A stretch of DNA of 64,000 nucleotides from Nocardia huaxiensis (lineage in GTDB: Bacteria; Actinomycetota; Actinomycetes; Mycobacteriales; Mycobacteriaceae). The notes beneath the pieces were generated by a model. It saw only the letters and a list, made by a program, of their open reading frames with translations. It had not been told where the DNA came from and searched no databases. The stretch is taken from the NCBI RefSeq assembly GCF_013744875.1, contig NZ_CP059399.1, positions 1,798,001 through 1,862,000 of the forward strand, read 5' to 3'. Below, in pieces: positions 51,307 through 61,000 of this stretch (positions within the stretch are counted from its first letter, which is position 1; the number at the start of each line of letters is the position of its first letter). The position numbers were made by a program, and so were the translations under genes.

Positions 51307-51576
51307 ATGGCGGTTATGAGTGAGCCCACACATACGGTGACCCTGCTGACCCGCGCCGGCTGCGGCTTGTGCGCGGTCGCGCTGGACGAATTACGCGTCA
51401 TCTGCGCGGATTTCGGGATCGAACCGGGAACCACCGATGTGGACGCGGCCGCCGCGACCGATCCGGGCCTGCGCGCCGAATATGGCGACCGGTTGCCCGT
51501 GGTGCTGCTCGACGGCCGTGAGCACAGCTATTTCGACGTCGACGAAGACCGCTTGCGCGCTGACCTGGCCCGCTGA
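51307..51576 (+). CDS. Glutaredoxin-like protein (Rv0508-like)
   Basis: An 89-residue thioredoxin-fold protein with a CGLC active site in LLTRAGCGLCAVALDELRV and the cis-Pro strand in RLPVVLLDGREHS. It has the DUF836-type short glutaredoxin form. GGGGAG is five bases before ATG 51307; ATG 51316 is an alternative. It lies before the rex-hem operon, as Rv0508 lies before hemA. Confidence 0.85.
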   Translation: MAVMSEPTHTVTLLTRAGCGLCAVALDELRVICADFGIEPGTTDVDAAAATDPGLRAEYGDRLPVVLLDGREHSYFDVDEDRLRADLAR

Positions 51577-51681
51577 CCGGGTCTGCGGATTCACCGGCGC
51601 GTTGCGTAGCGGGTTCACGCCGATGGGGGTTGAATAATCCCGGGGTTGAAGCCCGGTACAAAGTGACTGAATTCACCGACT

Positions 51682-51699
51682 TTGTGCAGGGCTTCACAA
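51682..51699. promoter_or_regulatory. Rex operator (ROP-like)
   Basis: TTGTGCAGGGCTTCACAA differs from the Rex consensus TTGTGAA-N4-TTCACAA at one base. It lies in front of rex itself, so NADH-responsive autoregulation is expected. Another inverted repeat, ACAAAGT (51658-51664) with ACTTTGT (51679-51685), overlaps it. Confidence 0.75.
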
Positions 51700-51710
51700 G
51701 CGGTTACGGT
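51682..51710 (+). promoter_or_regulatory. Promoter of rex-hemACD
   Basis: TTGTGC at 51682-51687 and TACGGT at 51705-51710 are 17 bp apart; the -35 box is part of the Rex operator, so Rex binding would block it. The leader to the rex start is about 145 bases, longer than usual here. Confidence 0.5.
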
Positions 51711-51861
51711 GGTGGCACGCAACCCGCCTTCTCGGGCAGCGGAAGCGACCCCCTGACCTGACTCGACCTCGCCTGTACGACCGCCCCAGCCACGGTCCCG
51801 GCATCGGGTCGACAAAAGAACCCGGACATCTACCCCCGGCCGGACGAGGAGCGCAAGCGAC

Positions 51862-52629
51862 GTGACAGAGCAGCACGAGACGCCGCCCAGTGGCGTCTCC
51901 AGGGCTCTGCAGAAGGACATCCCGCAGGCCACCGTCGCCCGGCTTGCCACGTATCTGCGCGTTCTCGCCGTACTCGCCGACGACGGTGTTGCCATCGTAT
52001 CGAGTGAGGAACTGGCTGTCGCGGCGGGTGTCGGTTCGGCCAAGTTGCGCAAGGATCTCTCCTTCCTCGGACCCAATGGCGTGCGCGGCGTCGGCTACGA
52101 CGTGATCAAGCTGCGCGACCGCATCGAGGATGTGCTCGGCCTGTCCGAGGGACATCGCGTGGTGCTGGTGGGCGCGGGCAATCTGGGCCGGGCGCTGGTC
52201 GGCTACGGCGGTTTCCGCCGCCGCGGTTTCGCCATGGTCGGGCTGTTCGACAACGATCCGGCGCTCATCGGCTCCGATGTGGGCGGACTGGTCGTCCGCG
52301 ATGTCGCGGAATTGACTTCGGCGATGGCGGTATTGGAGCCGACCATCGCGGTGCTCACCGTTCCGGACGCGGCCGCGCAGGGCGTGTGCGATCTGCTGGT
52401 CGAGGCCGGAGTGCAGTGCATTCTGAGCTTCTCGCCGATCGCCCTGGACGCGCCGGAGACGGTGGAGGTGCGGCGCGTCGACCTGGCGGTCGAAATGCAG
52501 CTGCTGAGCTTCGAATTGGCTCGCAATGCCGAATCGGCCGCGGAACTCGCGGCGGGCGGTGAGCTTGCGGCGGTGGCGCGCATGACGGCGCCGGAGGCAA
52601 CCAGCAAGGGAGCGGTGGTCCAGCCATGA
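51862..52629 (+). CDS. rex: Redox-sensing transcriptional repressor Rex
   Basis: A 255-residue Rex. The winged helix at about 20-85 has [20 protein letters not shown] and [20 protein letters not shown]. The NAD(H) Rossmann domain starts [18 protein letters not shown] and continues [11 protein letters not shown] and [13 protein letters not shown]. Rex dimers leave DNA when NADH is high, derepressing respiratory and haem genes. GTG start; it overlaps hemA by ATGA. Rex is missing at this place in mycobacteria but is linked to hemACD in Streptomyces. A tail with Ala/Glu follows. Confidence 0.95.
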   Translation: MTEQHETPPSGVSRALQKDIPQATVARLATYLRVLAVLADDGVAIVSSEELAVAAGVGSAKLRKDLSFLGPNGVRGVGYDVIKLRDRIEDVLGLSEGHRVVLVGAGNLGRALVGYGGFRRRGFAMVGLFDNDPALIGSDVGGLVVRDVAELTSAMAVLEPTIAVLTVPDAAAQGVCDLLVEAGVQCILSFSPIALDAPETVEVRRVDLAVEMQLLSFELARNAESAAELAAGGELAAVARMTAPEATSKGAVVQP

Positions 52630-54077
52630 GTGTGCTTCTCGTCGGGATCTCACATCGAAGCGCCCCGGTTTCGGTGCTGGAGAAGGTCGCGATCACCGAG
52701 CACGACCGGCCCAAGCTCACCGACAAGATGCTGGCCTCGAGCCACGTGTCCGAGGCGATGATCGTCTCCACCTGCAACCGCGTGGAGATCTACGCGGTGG
52801 TCGACGCCTTCCACCCCGCGCTCGGCGAGATCAGCGAACTGCTCACCAAGCATTCGGGTCTGCCGCTGCCGGAACTCACCAAGCACGCCTACGTGCGCTA
52901 CGCGGAAGCCGCGGCCGAGCATCTGTTCGCCGTCGCCTCCGGCCTGGATTCCATGGTGGTGGGTGAGCAGCAGGTGCTCAGCCAGATTCGCGCCGCCTAC
53001 GCCGCCTCGGATTCGCAGCAGGCGTCCGGGCGCACACTGCACGAGCTGGCCCAGCATTCGCTGCGGGTCGGCAAGCGAGTGCACTCGGAGACCGGCATCG
53101 ACCGCGCGGGCGCGTCGGTGGTGTCGGTCGCGCTGGATCGGGCGCGCACGATTCTCGGTGCGGCGGAGCTGGATCCGGAGGACGCCGCCACCGTCTCCGA
53201 GACGGCCGCGCCGTTCGCTTCCGCGCTGGTCGGTCGCACGGCGCTGGTGCTCGGTGCGGGCGCCATGGGCGGACTCGCCGCCGCGCAGCTGGCGCGGGCC
53301 GGGGTCGGCCGGATCATCGTGGTGAACCGGACGCTGGAACGTGCCGCGCGCCTTGCCAATACGGCCACCGAGATGCACGGCGTGCCCGCCGAGGCCATGG
53401 AGATGGACCGCATGGTCGAGGCCATGGCCGCCGCCGACATCGTCATCACCTGTACCGGCGCGGTCGGCGCGGTGGTGACCCTCGCGGACGTGCATCGGGC
53501 GCTGGCCGCCAAGACCTCCGGTGACCATCTGGTCATCTGCGACCTGGGCCTGCCCCGCGATGTGGAGCACGCGGTGGCCGGGCTGCCGGGTGTGACCGTC
53601 ATCGACATGGAGACGCTGCAGCGCGATCCGTCGGCCGGCGCGGCCGCCGACGACACCGCCGCCGCGCGCACCATCGTCGCCGAGGAACTCGCGAAATACC
53701 TTTCCGGACAGCGCATGGCCGAGGTCACCCCGACCGTGGCGGCGCTCCGGCAGATGGCCGCCGACGTGGTCGAATCCGAACTGCTGCGGCTGGATTCGCG
53801 ACTACCCGGGCTGGCCGCCGGTGAGCGGGAAGAGGTCGCTCGCACGGTGCGGCGCGTGGTGGACAAGCTGCTGCACGCCCCGACGGTGCGGGTCAAACAG
53901 CTGGCGTCCACCCCGGGCGGCGACAGTTACGCCGAGGCGCTGCGGGAGCTGTTCGAGCTGAAACCCGGTGCGGCGCAGGCGGTTGCCGCGCCCATGGAGA
54001 TCGCCGCCAAGGGTGGCGCGCTCGCCGACGATTTCACCCCCTCCCACCCCGGAGACGACAAGGGGCCGACCGCATGA
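52626..54077 (+). CDS. hemA: Glutamyl-tRNA reductase
   Basis: A 483-residue HemA that reduces glutamyl-tRNA to glutamate-1-semialdehyde, first step of C5 tetrapyrrole synthesis. The catalytic Cys is in [15 protein letters not shown], then [20 protein letters not shown]. The NADPH domain has [21 protein letters not shown] dimerisation helix follows. It starts within the rex stop (ATGA) and itself overlaps hemC. Length and order match the family. Confidence 0.97.
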   Translation: MSVLLVGISHRSAPVSVLEKVAITEHDRPKLTDKMLASSHVSEAMIVSTCNRVEIYAVVDAFHPALGEISELLTKHSGLPLPELTKHAYVRYAEAAAEHLFAVASGLDSMVVGEQQVLSQIRAAYAASDSQQASGRTLHELAQHSLRVGKRVHSETGIDRAGASVVSVALDRARTILGAAELDPEDAATVSETAAPFASALVGRTALVLGAGAMGGLAAAQLARAGVGRIIVVNRTLERAARLANTATEMHGVPAEAMEMDRMVEAMAAADIVITCTGAVGAVVTLADVHRALAAKTSGDHLVICDLGLPRDVEHAVAGLPGVTVIDMETLQRDPSAGAAADDTAAARTIVAEELAKYLSGQRMAEVTPTVAALRQMAADVVESELLRLDSRLPGLAAGEREEVARTVRRVVDKLLHAPTVRVKQLASTPGGDSYAEALRELFELKPGAAQAVAAPMEIAAKGGALADDFTPSHPGDDKGPTA

Positions 54078-55165
54078 CCGGAGCGATGGTGCAGGAAACA
54101 CAGGACGCGGTGCGCGAGACAAGCGAGAACACGGTGCGTGGTACGACTGAATTCCCTTGGCGTATCGGCACCCGCGGTTCACTGCTGGCGCTGACCCAGG
54201 CCGGAACCGTGCGCGACAACATCATCGCCACCGGCCAGCAGGCCGAGCTGGTGATCGTGAAGACCGCCGGCGACCTGTCCTCGGATCCGGTCGAGAAGAT
54301 CGGCGTCGGCGTGTTCACCGCGGCCCTGCGTGCGGAGCTCGCGGCGGGGAACGTCGACATCGCCGTGCACTCGTACAAGGACCTGCCCACCGCGCCGGAC
54401 CCGCGCTTCACCATGGCCGCGATTCCGCCGCGCGAGGATCCGCGCGACGCGCTGGTGGCGCGCGACGGCCTGGTGCTGGGCGAACTGCCCCCGGGCTCGG
54501 TCATCGGCACCTCCGCGCCGCGGCGTTCCGCGCAGATCAAGGCCCTGGGCCTGGGCGTCGAGATCGTCCCGCTGCGCGGCAATCTCGACACGAGACTCTC
54601 CAAAGTCGCCACCGGTGAACTCGATGCCGTCGTGGTGGCCCGGGCCGGTCTGGCCCGCATCGGCCGCCTCGATGCCGTCACCGAAGCGCTGGAGCCGGTG
54701 CAGATGCTGCCCGCTCCCGCCCAGGGCGCGCTCGCCGTGGAATGCCGCAGCGAGGACACAGAACTGGTGACCATCCTGTCCGCCCTCGACGATTACGGCA
54801 CGCGTGCCGCGATCACCGCGGAGCGGGCGCTGCTGGCCGAGCTGGAGGCCGGTTGCACCGCGCCTGTCGGCGCGCTGGCCGAGGTCGTCGAATCCCTCGA
54901 CGACGACGGCCGGGTGGTGGAGGAGTTGTCGCTGCGCGGTTGTGCGGCGGCGATCGACGGCTCGGATGTCATCCGGGCGTCTGCGGTCGGATCTCTCGCG
55001 GATGCCGCGGAGCTGGGCCGCTCATTGGCGCGCGAGCTCTTGGAGCTGGGGGCGCGCGACCTGCTCAGTGCTTCTGGATCAGGTGCTGAATCATCAAGCG
55101 CCACAACATCAGAGGCGGCAGACGAAACCGACAGCAATCCCAGCCCAATGGAGAACAAGCGATGA
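54074..55165 (+). CDS. hemC: Porphobilinogen deaminase (hydroxymethylbilane synthase)
   Basis: A 363-residue HemC that joins four porphobilinogens into hydroxymethylbilane. The dipyrromethane cofactor Cys is in [15 protein letters not shown]; other blocks are [45 protein letters not shown] and [16 protein letters not shown]. It has about 30 extra N-terminal and 30 extra C-terminal acidic/Ser residues compared with usual enzymes. ATG 54074 overlaps hemA; ATG 54086 is a possible alternative. Coupled to hemD by ATGA. Confidence 0.96.
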   Translation: MTGAMVQETQDAVRETSENTVRGTTEFPWRIGTRGSLLALTQAGTVRDNIIATGQQAELVIVKTAGDLSSDPVEKIGVGVFTAALRAELAAGNVDIAVHSYKDLPTAPDPRFTMAAIPPREDPRDALVARDGLVLGELPPGSVIGTSAPRRSAQIKALGLGVEIVPLRGNLDTRLSKVATGELDAVVVARAGLARIGRLDAVTEALEPVQMLPAPAQGALAVECRSEDTELVTILSALDDYGTRAAITAERALLAELEAGCTAPVGALAEVVESLDDDGRVVEELSLRGCAAAIDGSDVIRASAVGSLADAAELGRSLARELLELGARDLLSASGSGAESSSATTSEAADETDSNPSPMENKR

Positions 55166-56724
55166 GCCGAGCGAGCAAGAAGCACCCCGGTCGGATCCTT
55201 TTCGTGGGGTCCGGTCCGGGTGATCCGGCGCTGCTCACCGTGCGGGCCCGCGAGGTGCTCGGGCGGGCGACGCTGGCGTTCACCGATCCGGACGTCGACA
55301 AGGGCGTGCTCGCCCTGATCGGCACCGCGGTGGAACCCGCCGCCGACGGGACGCTGCCCGTCGATGTGCGTCCCGCCCTGGGCGATGCCGCCGAGGTGGC
55401 CAAGACCCTGATCACCGAGGCCCGCAATGGTTTCGACGTGGTGCGCCTGGTGTCCGGCGACCCGATGACCACCGATTCGGTCATCCAGGAGGTCAATGCC
55501 GTCACCCGCTCGCACATGATGTTCGAGGTGCTGCCCGGCCTGTCCGCCGGCACCACCGTGCCCGCCTACGCGGGTATCGAGCTGGGCTCCAGCCACACCG
55601 AGGTGGATGTGCGCGGCGAGGTCGACTGGGCCGCCGTCGCCGCCGCCCCCGGCCCGCTGGTGCTGCACGCCACCTCCGGCCACCTGGCCGAAACCGCTTC
55701 CGCGCTGGTGGAACACGGTATGGCGCCGCAGACCCCGGTCGCGGTGACCGTGCGCGGCACCACCCGCCAGCAGCGCACCATCGACGCCACCCTGGCGACG
55801 CTCAACAATGCGGCCTCCGAGATGGTGGGTCCGCTCATCGTCACCGTGGGCAAGGAGGTCGAGAAGCGTTCCAAGACTTCGTGGTGGGAGTCGCGGGCGC
55901 TCTACGGCTGGACCGTGCTGGTGCCGCGCACCAAGGAGCAGGCCGGTGAGATGAGCGAGAAGCTCGTCATGCACGGCGCGATTCCGATGGAGGTGCCGAC
56001 CATTGCCGTCGAGCCGCCGCGCAGCCCCGCGCAGATGGAGCGCGCGGTCAAGGGCCTGGTGGACGGCCGCTACCAGTGGGTGGTGTTCACCTCCACCAAC
56101 GCGGTGCGCGCGGTGTGGGAGAAGTTCGGCGAATTCGGTTTGGACGCGCGCGCTTTCAGCGGCGTGAAGATCGCATGCGTCGGTGAGGCGACCGCGGAGA
56201 AGGTGCGCTCGTTCGGCATCAACCCCGAGCTGGTGCCGTCGGGTGAGCAGTCGTCGGAGGGCCTGCTGGCCGACTTCCCGCCCTACGACGATGTTTTCGA
56301 CCCGGTCAACCGAGTCCTGCTGCCGCGCGCCGACATCGCCACCGAGACCCTCGCCGAGGGCCTGCGCGATCGCGGCTGGGAGATCGACGACGTGACTGCG
56401 TACCGCACCGTGCGCGCTTCTCCGCCGCCGGCGGAAACCCGCGAGATGATCAAGACCGGCGGTTTCGACGCGGTGCTGTTCACCTCGTCCTCCACCGTCC
56501 GGAACCTGGTCGGCATCGCCGGTAAGCCGCACGCGCGCACCATCGTCGCCTGCATCGGCCCCAAGACCGCCGAGACGGCAATCGAATTCGGCCTGCGCGT
56601 GGACGTGCAGCCGGAGGTGGCCCAGGTCGGCCCACTCGTCGAGGCGCTCGCCGAGCACGCCGCCCACCTGCGCGCCGAGGGCCTGCTGCCCCCGCCGCGC
56701 AAGAAGAGCCGCCGCAGCCGGTAA
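55162..56724 (+). CDS. hemD: Fused uroporphyrinogen-III methyltransferase-like / uroporphyrinogen-III synthase
   Basis: A 520-residue fusion. Residues about 10-240 form a tetrapyrrole methylase-like (CobA/SUMT) domain with [20 protein letters not shown] and [14 protein letters not shown]. Residues about 255-505 are uroporphyrinogen-III synthase with [33 protein letters not shown] and [16 protein letters not shown]. The synthase makes uroporphyrinogen III; the methylase domain would start sirohaem and cobalamin synthesis, if active. Same fusion as M. tuberculosis Rv0511. hemB, which follows in mycobacteria, is absent here; a terminator ends the operon. Confidence 0.94.
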   Translation: MSRASKKHPGRILFVGSGPGDPALLTVRAREVLGRATLAFTDPDVDKGVLALIGTAVEPAADGTLPVDVRPALGDAAEVAKTLITEARNGFDVVRLVSGDPMTTDSVIQEVNAVTRSHMMFEVLPGLSAGTTVPAYAGIELGSSHTEVDVRGEVDWAAVAAAPGPLVLHATSGHLAETASALVEHGMAPQTPVAVTVRGTTRQQRTIDATLATLNNAASEMVGPLIVTVGKEVEKRSKTSWWESRALYGWTVLVPRTKEQAGEMSEKLVMHGAIPMEVPTIAVEPPRSPAQMERAVKGLVDGRYQWVVFTSTNAVRAVWEKFGEFGLDARAFSGVKIACVGEATAEKVRSFGINPELVPSGEQSSEGLLADFPPYDDVFDPVNRVLLPRADIATETLAEGLRDRGWEIDDVTAYRTVRASPPPAETREMIKTGGFDAVLFTSSSTVRNLVGIAGKPHARTIVACIGPKTAETAIEFGLRVDVQPEVAQVGPLVEALAEHAAHLRAEGLLPPPRKKSRRSR

Positions 56725-56756
56725 TTCCGGCGCGGTGACCGTGCCGCGAGACAGCA

Positions 56757-56793
56757 GGCTGTGCCCCACACCTGGAAAGTGTGGGGCACAGCC
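56757..56793 (+). terminator. Terminator of rex-hemACD
   Basis: GGCTGTGCCCCACAC / GTGTGGGGCACAGCC make a perfect 15-bp stem with a 7-base loop; CATTTCGG follows. Confidence 0.75.
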
Positions 56794-56850
56794 CATTTCG
56801 GAGGTCGCCCCCGACCTGCCGCGGCCTCCGTCATGTCAGGCCGCAGCCTT

Positions 56851-56883
56851 CGTCATCCCGGCGTGTTTTTGGCCGGGATCCAC
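56851..56883. repeat. REP-like palindrome, copy 2
   Basis: CGTCATCCCGGC, loop GTGTTTTTG, then GCCGGGATCCAC. It matches the reverse complement of the element at 8238 apart from two loop bases and the last few bases. Here the outer stem is lost, leaving 8 bp. A remnant CGTCATCCCGAGGGC is seen near 45053. Confidence 0.6.
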
Positions 56884-56895
56884 TCCTGCGGCGAC

Positions 56896-57204
56896 TCAGC
56901 GCTGAGCCTGCATCATCCGCCGGACCATCCGGCAGGTGGCGTCCGACGGCCAGTGCAGGCCGATGTCATCGGCTGTGCGCCTGATCTTTTCGTTCGGCGC
57001 CTGATCCGGTCCGAAGGCGCCGGCGTCCAGCAGGGCGATCGCCAACCGCATGGCCTTGAGCCGGCGATTGTGCGCGATGTACCAGGAACGCGGCCGACCC
57101 GCGGGTAGCGGCTGCTTGGTGAGCGGCATCCACGGATGATCGATCACATCCCCCTTCTTGGGCACCGCTGCCTTGTCATCGATATTGGGTACGGCAGTGA
57201 GCAC
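56896..57204 (-). CDS. Small hypothetical protein
   Basis: A 102-residue basic protein of unknown family. It has Asp-Lys-Lys rich N-terminal VPNIDDKAAVPKKGDVIDHP, then RPRSWYIAHNRRLKAMRLAI and a C-terminal DATCRMVRRMMQAQR. No signal peptide or membrane segment. GGGAGG lies nine bases before the GTG at 57204. The in-frame region further upstream translates as Arg/Trp/Pro-rich nonsense and is not included. It is next to the accessory STAND region and may belong to it. Confidence 0.6.
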   Translation of the reverse strand: MLTAVPNIDDKAAVPKKGDVIDHPWMPLTKQPLPAGRPRSWYIAHNRRLKAMRLAIALLDAGAFGPDQAPNEKIRRTADDIGLHWPSDATCRMVRRMMQAQR

Positions 57205-57334
57205 GACCAATCCTCCCGTCGCGATCCGAGTCCGATGCGACGGGCCGCCGCATCGAACTCTCGAACACATCTTCGATTGTACCGGCGACCACCGACAAAA
57301 ACCGCTGCTCACAATGAGTTTGCCGACGGACCGC

Positions 57335-57691
57335 TCACCCGTTGCACACCGACCGCACCACCCGCGAGTCGGCGTCCCACTGCGACGAAGCCTCCGCCTC
57401 GGCCCGAGTCCCGCCGTTTCCCCCGGTGTACCGGTTCGCCATATCCGAATGCGAAACCGCCCCGCACGCGGTGAAAGTGGTGAGCACAGTGCAGTTCCCG
57501 CCGCACTGATCCAGCGCCGACTGCTCGGCGGCCGCCGCCGAGGTGAGGTTCCAGGCCATGCCGAGCGCCCCACGCCCCGCATCGGTCGCCATCGCCCCGT
57601 AGTAAGTGGTGGCCTGCGCAGGGCCGACAGGCACCACCAGGGCCGCCCCCGCAGTGGCCAGCGCAGCAAGCAAGAACCGAACCTTGTACAT
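57335..57691 (-). CDS. Secreted DUF4189 protein, copy 1
   Basis: A 118-residue secreted protein. The signal peptide FLLAALATAGAALVVPVGPA ends at AQA. A DUF4189-like domain follows with YYGAMATDAGRGALGMAWNL, ALDQCGGNCTVLTTF, ACGAVSHSDMANRYTGGNGG and VVRSVCNG. Four Cys probably form two disulfides. GGGGGGAA precedes the ATG. It is divergent from the giant protease/STAND gene. A paralogue at 62157 stands in the same relation to the second STAND gene. Function is unknown. Confidence 0.85.
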   Translation of the reverse strand: MYKVRFLLAALATAGAALVVPVGPAQATTYYGAMATDAGRGALGMAWNLTSAAAAEQSALDQCGGNCTVLTTFTACGAVSHSDMANRYTGGNGGTRAEAEASSQWDADSRVVRSVCNG

Positions 57692-58040
57692 GAGATTCCC
57701 CCCGGAATTCGTGTCGATTTACACCCTCGACCAATCACCTTGTGATGTGGAGGGTTCGGCGCTTATGAAGGCTTTCGACGGCCTCCGAAGGTTGCTGCCG
57801 GGGGTTAACACAGCGCGCGACCGGCCGGTGCGGGCGTCGCACCCAACCTTTGGCGGGGTGGTGCCGTTTTCGTAGATGTTCCGGCCGGAGCGGTCAGCGC
57901 GGATCGTGTGGCGCGCAACGGCGCGCGCAGTACCGACCGGGCTGGGGTCGCGAATCTAGTTGCTGTCGTGCATATTCGGCGCAGTCCGAAACTCGCGGTT
58001 CGCCCGGCGGGCGGCTGATTCGGGTGCGATTCTGGCGGAT
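57692..58040. other. 349-bp divergent intergenic region
   Basis: It separates the DUF4189 gene (minus) from the STAND gene (plus) and must hold both promoters. I see no convincing -35/-10 pair, operator or small gene. The end of the region could be read as a 27-residue N-terminal extension of the STAND protein from a TTG, which is judged unlikely because the paralogue starts at the equivalent of 58041. Confidence 0.4.
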
Positions 58041-61000
58041 ATGTCTGGCTCTTTCGCTGCCGCACCGCGATTGAACGCGACGGTGGCGCGCGTGTGGTCC
58101 GCGGACGGGGTGGCCGTGGGTTCCGGGTTCGTGATCGATGCCTCCCATATCGCGACGTGTGCACATGTCGTGCAGGCCGCTGTCGGCGAGCTGTCGGCCA
58201 ATGCCCGGGTGGCGGTGGATTTTCCGCTGGTCGCGGGCGCGCCGCGAATCGTCGCCAGGGTCGGCCGGTACGTGGGGGTCGGCGCGGACGGGCGGGGCGA
58301 TATCGCCATTCTCGAGATGGACGAGGAGATCGTGGGCGCGGTCGCCGCGCCGCCGCTGTGGCGGGCCGACCGGCCATGGGGGCGGGAGTTCCGGATGATC
58401 GGATTCCCCGCCGAATTGCCGGATGGCGCTTGGACTTCCGGAGAATTCCGGGACGGTCAGGGGACCGGGTGGCTACAGCTGCAGGGCTCGGTCGGGACGC
58501 AGCCCATCACGCCCGGATTCAGTGGCGCGCCCGTGTGGGATGTGGGCAGCGCCGCCGTCGTCGGGATGGCGGTGGCCGCCGACCGGAGGCGTCTGACCCG
58601 GACCGCCTTCATGATCCCGGTCACCGAGGTGCTGGGGCTGGATCCCGCGCTGCTGCCGAATCCCTATCGTGGCCTGGAACCATTCTCGGAGCACGATTCT
58701 CGCCTGTTCTACGGCCGCGACGCCGATATCGATCGGGTGGTGGCCGCACTGCGGAGCCAGTCCGTCGTCGCGGTCGCGGGTCCCTCCGGCACCGGAAAGT
58801 CGTCGCTGGTCCTGGCGGGCGTGGTGCCCCGCATGCGGGACGCCGGATGGCGAATCGAGTACCAGACCGCCGATTCGAGGTGGGTGAATCCGCGAACCCC
58901 GGCGGGGGAGAAGGTGCTGCTGGTCGCGGACCAGTTCGAGGAGGTGGTGGCCGCCGATGCCGGGGCGGCGCGACAGTGGTTGCGGGACTGGATCGACCGA
59001 GCGGCGGATCCCGCAGTGCGGGTGCTGTTCACGCTGCGCTGGGATGCGCTGAACGAGCTGTTCGAGAACGACCTGGTGCCGGTGCTGGAGGAGGCGCTGC
59101 TGGCACTGTCGCCGCTGGGCCGGGATCAGCTGCGCCAGGCCATTCGCGGTCCCGCCTCGCACGCGCCGGGCGTGGATATCGACGAGGCGCTGGTGGAGCG
59201 TCTGGTGGACGATATCGCCGGCGAGCCGGGCGGGCTCCCGCTGCTGGAATCGGTGCTGACCGAGATGTGGGACCAGCGCACGGGCGGCCTGCTCACCGTC
59301 GATGACTACGAAAAGGTCGGCCGCGCAGCGGGATCCATTGCCCGGCGGGCGGAGCGCGTGCTGGGCGAGTTCGACGCACCGGGTGCGGCGGCCGCCCGGC
59401 GGCTGCTCACCATGCTCGCCACCCCACGCGGCGACGATTTCGTCCGGACTTCGGTATTCCTGCGCGACTTCCCGGAATTGCACACCGCGACAGGACGATT
59501 GGCGCGTGAACGGCTGGTGGTCACCGGCCGCGACACCGATGGCACCGACACCGTCGAGCTCGCCCATCAGGCTCTGATCGACAATTGGCCGACCCTGCGG
59601 GACTGGCTCGAAGCCGACCGAGCCTTCCTGAGTTGGCAGCGGCAGACCGAAATCGCCCGGTCCGAGTGGGAATCCCGGGACCGGGACGAGGGCGGGCTGC
59701 TGCGGGGCAGCGCACTGTCCGCGGCCGAGGAGTGGATGGCGGTGCGCGGCAACGATATTCCCGCGCCCGTGCGCCGCTATGTCGATGCCGCGAGCCGGGT
59801 GCGGCGCCGGGAGGTGCGGCGCTGGCGTGTGGTGACCGCCGTGCTCGCGGTGTTCGCCCTGGTCGCGGGAAGTGCGGCCGTGATCGCCTACCGCAGCAGC
59901 GAACAGCGGGCCGAGACCCTGCGCCAGCGGGCCGGTGTTTCGCTGGCGCAGGAATCGCTGCGACTGGCGGCGTCACAACCCAATACCGCGCTCCAGCTCG
60001 CTCAGGCGGCCGCCCGGCTCGCACCCGATGACCACAATGTGGAGGCGGCGCTGCTCACCCAGCAGATCCGCCTCGCCTCGGCGGTGTCCATCCGAACCGA
60101 TCTCTGGCGCGACGCAACCCTTTTCGCCTCCGACGATGCGGGGACCGTGGTCGTCGTGGGAGAGAACGACGGCACGGTCACCGTCTGGCCGGGTCTGCTG
60201 GACGGGCGGACGGACCCGTGGCGGCTGCCGACCGAGAATGTGGTCGCGCTCGAACTCAGCAAGAACGGTTCGAAATTGGTCACGGTGGGGACGCATGGCG
60301 GAGTGCGGCTGTGGAATGTGACCGAACGCAGCGGGCCGTTCCAGCTGGTACCGGACGGCGCGGCCGCACTGCCGGATACGGCTGTGCTGGCAAAGTTCTC
60401 GTTCGACGGTGCACGACTGGTGCTCTCGCGTGACGATCTGCGCTCCAGGTTGCCCTTCTCCGATGCACGGCGCCCGCAATCGGAGGTCGGTGGCGCCGAT
60501 TCCGTGCTGCTCTTCGACACCGCGGCCGCCACGCCGGCGGAGCTGGCGGGTTTCACCAGTGCGCGCGCGGATCTGATTCCGCTGCGGGTGGATTCGCAGC
60601 GTCCGGAGATCTGGTTCGCCGAATACGACGGCACCCGCGGCCGCACCCTGATGCGGGATCCGGTGGGGCAACTCGTCCCGTGGACCGCGGCGACGGCCAA
60701 GGAGATCGGGTTCGCCGTCAAAGACTGCGGTGACAAGGCGGGAGTCGTGCTGGTGCGGGAAGCGGTGGGGGTTCGGATACATGGCTGGGAGGCGGGTTGC
60801 AATGCGGCGGATATGCACGGCATCGCGGGCGTGTTCGATGAAACGGGCCGATATCAGCTGACGGCGATATCGATCGACAATTCGCTCTTTCAATCGCTGG
60901 AGGTGACGGACTTCACCAACTTCGGCGATTCCGGCAACTATCTGCTGCAGACGAGATACCAGACCACCGGGGCCCGCGCGTATGTCGTGCGGCCCGGGCC

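Noticed and set aside
57207..57738. N-terminal extension of the small hypothetical gene at 56896
   Set aside because: It would overlap the DUF4189 gene and translates into Trp/Arg-rich nonsense; a good ribosome site precedes GTG 57204.
57960..58040. TTG start giving 27 more residues to the STAND protein
   Set aside because: The paralogue at 63507 begins at the equivalent of ATG 58041 and aligns without gaps from the first residue.
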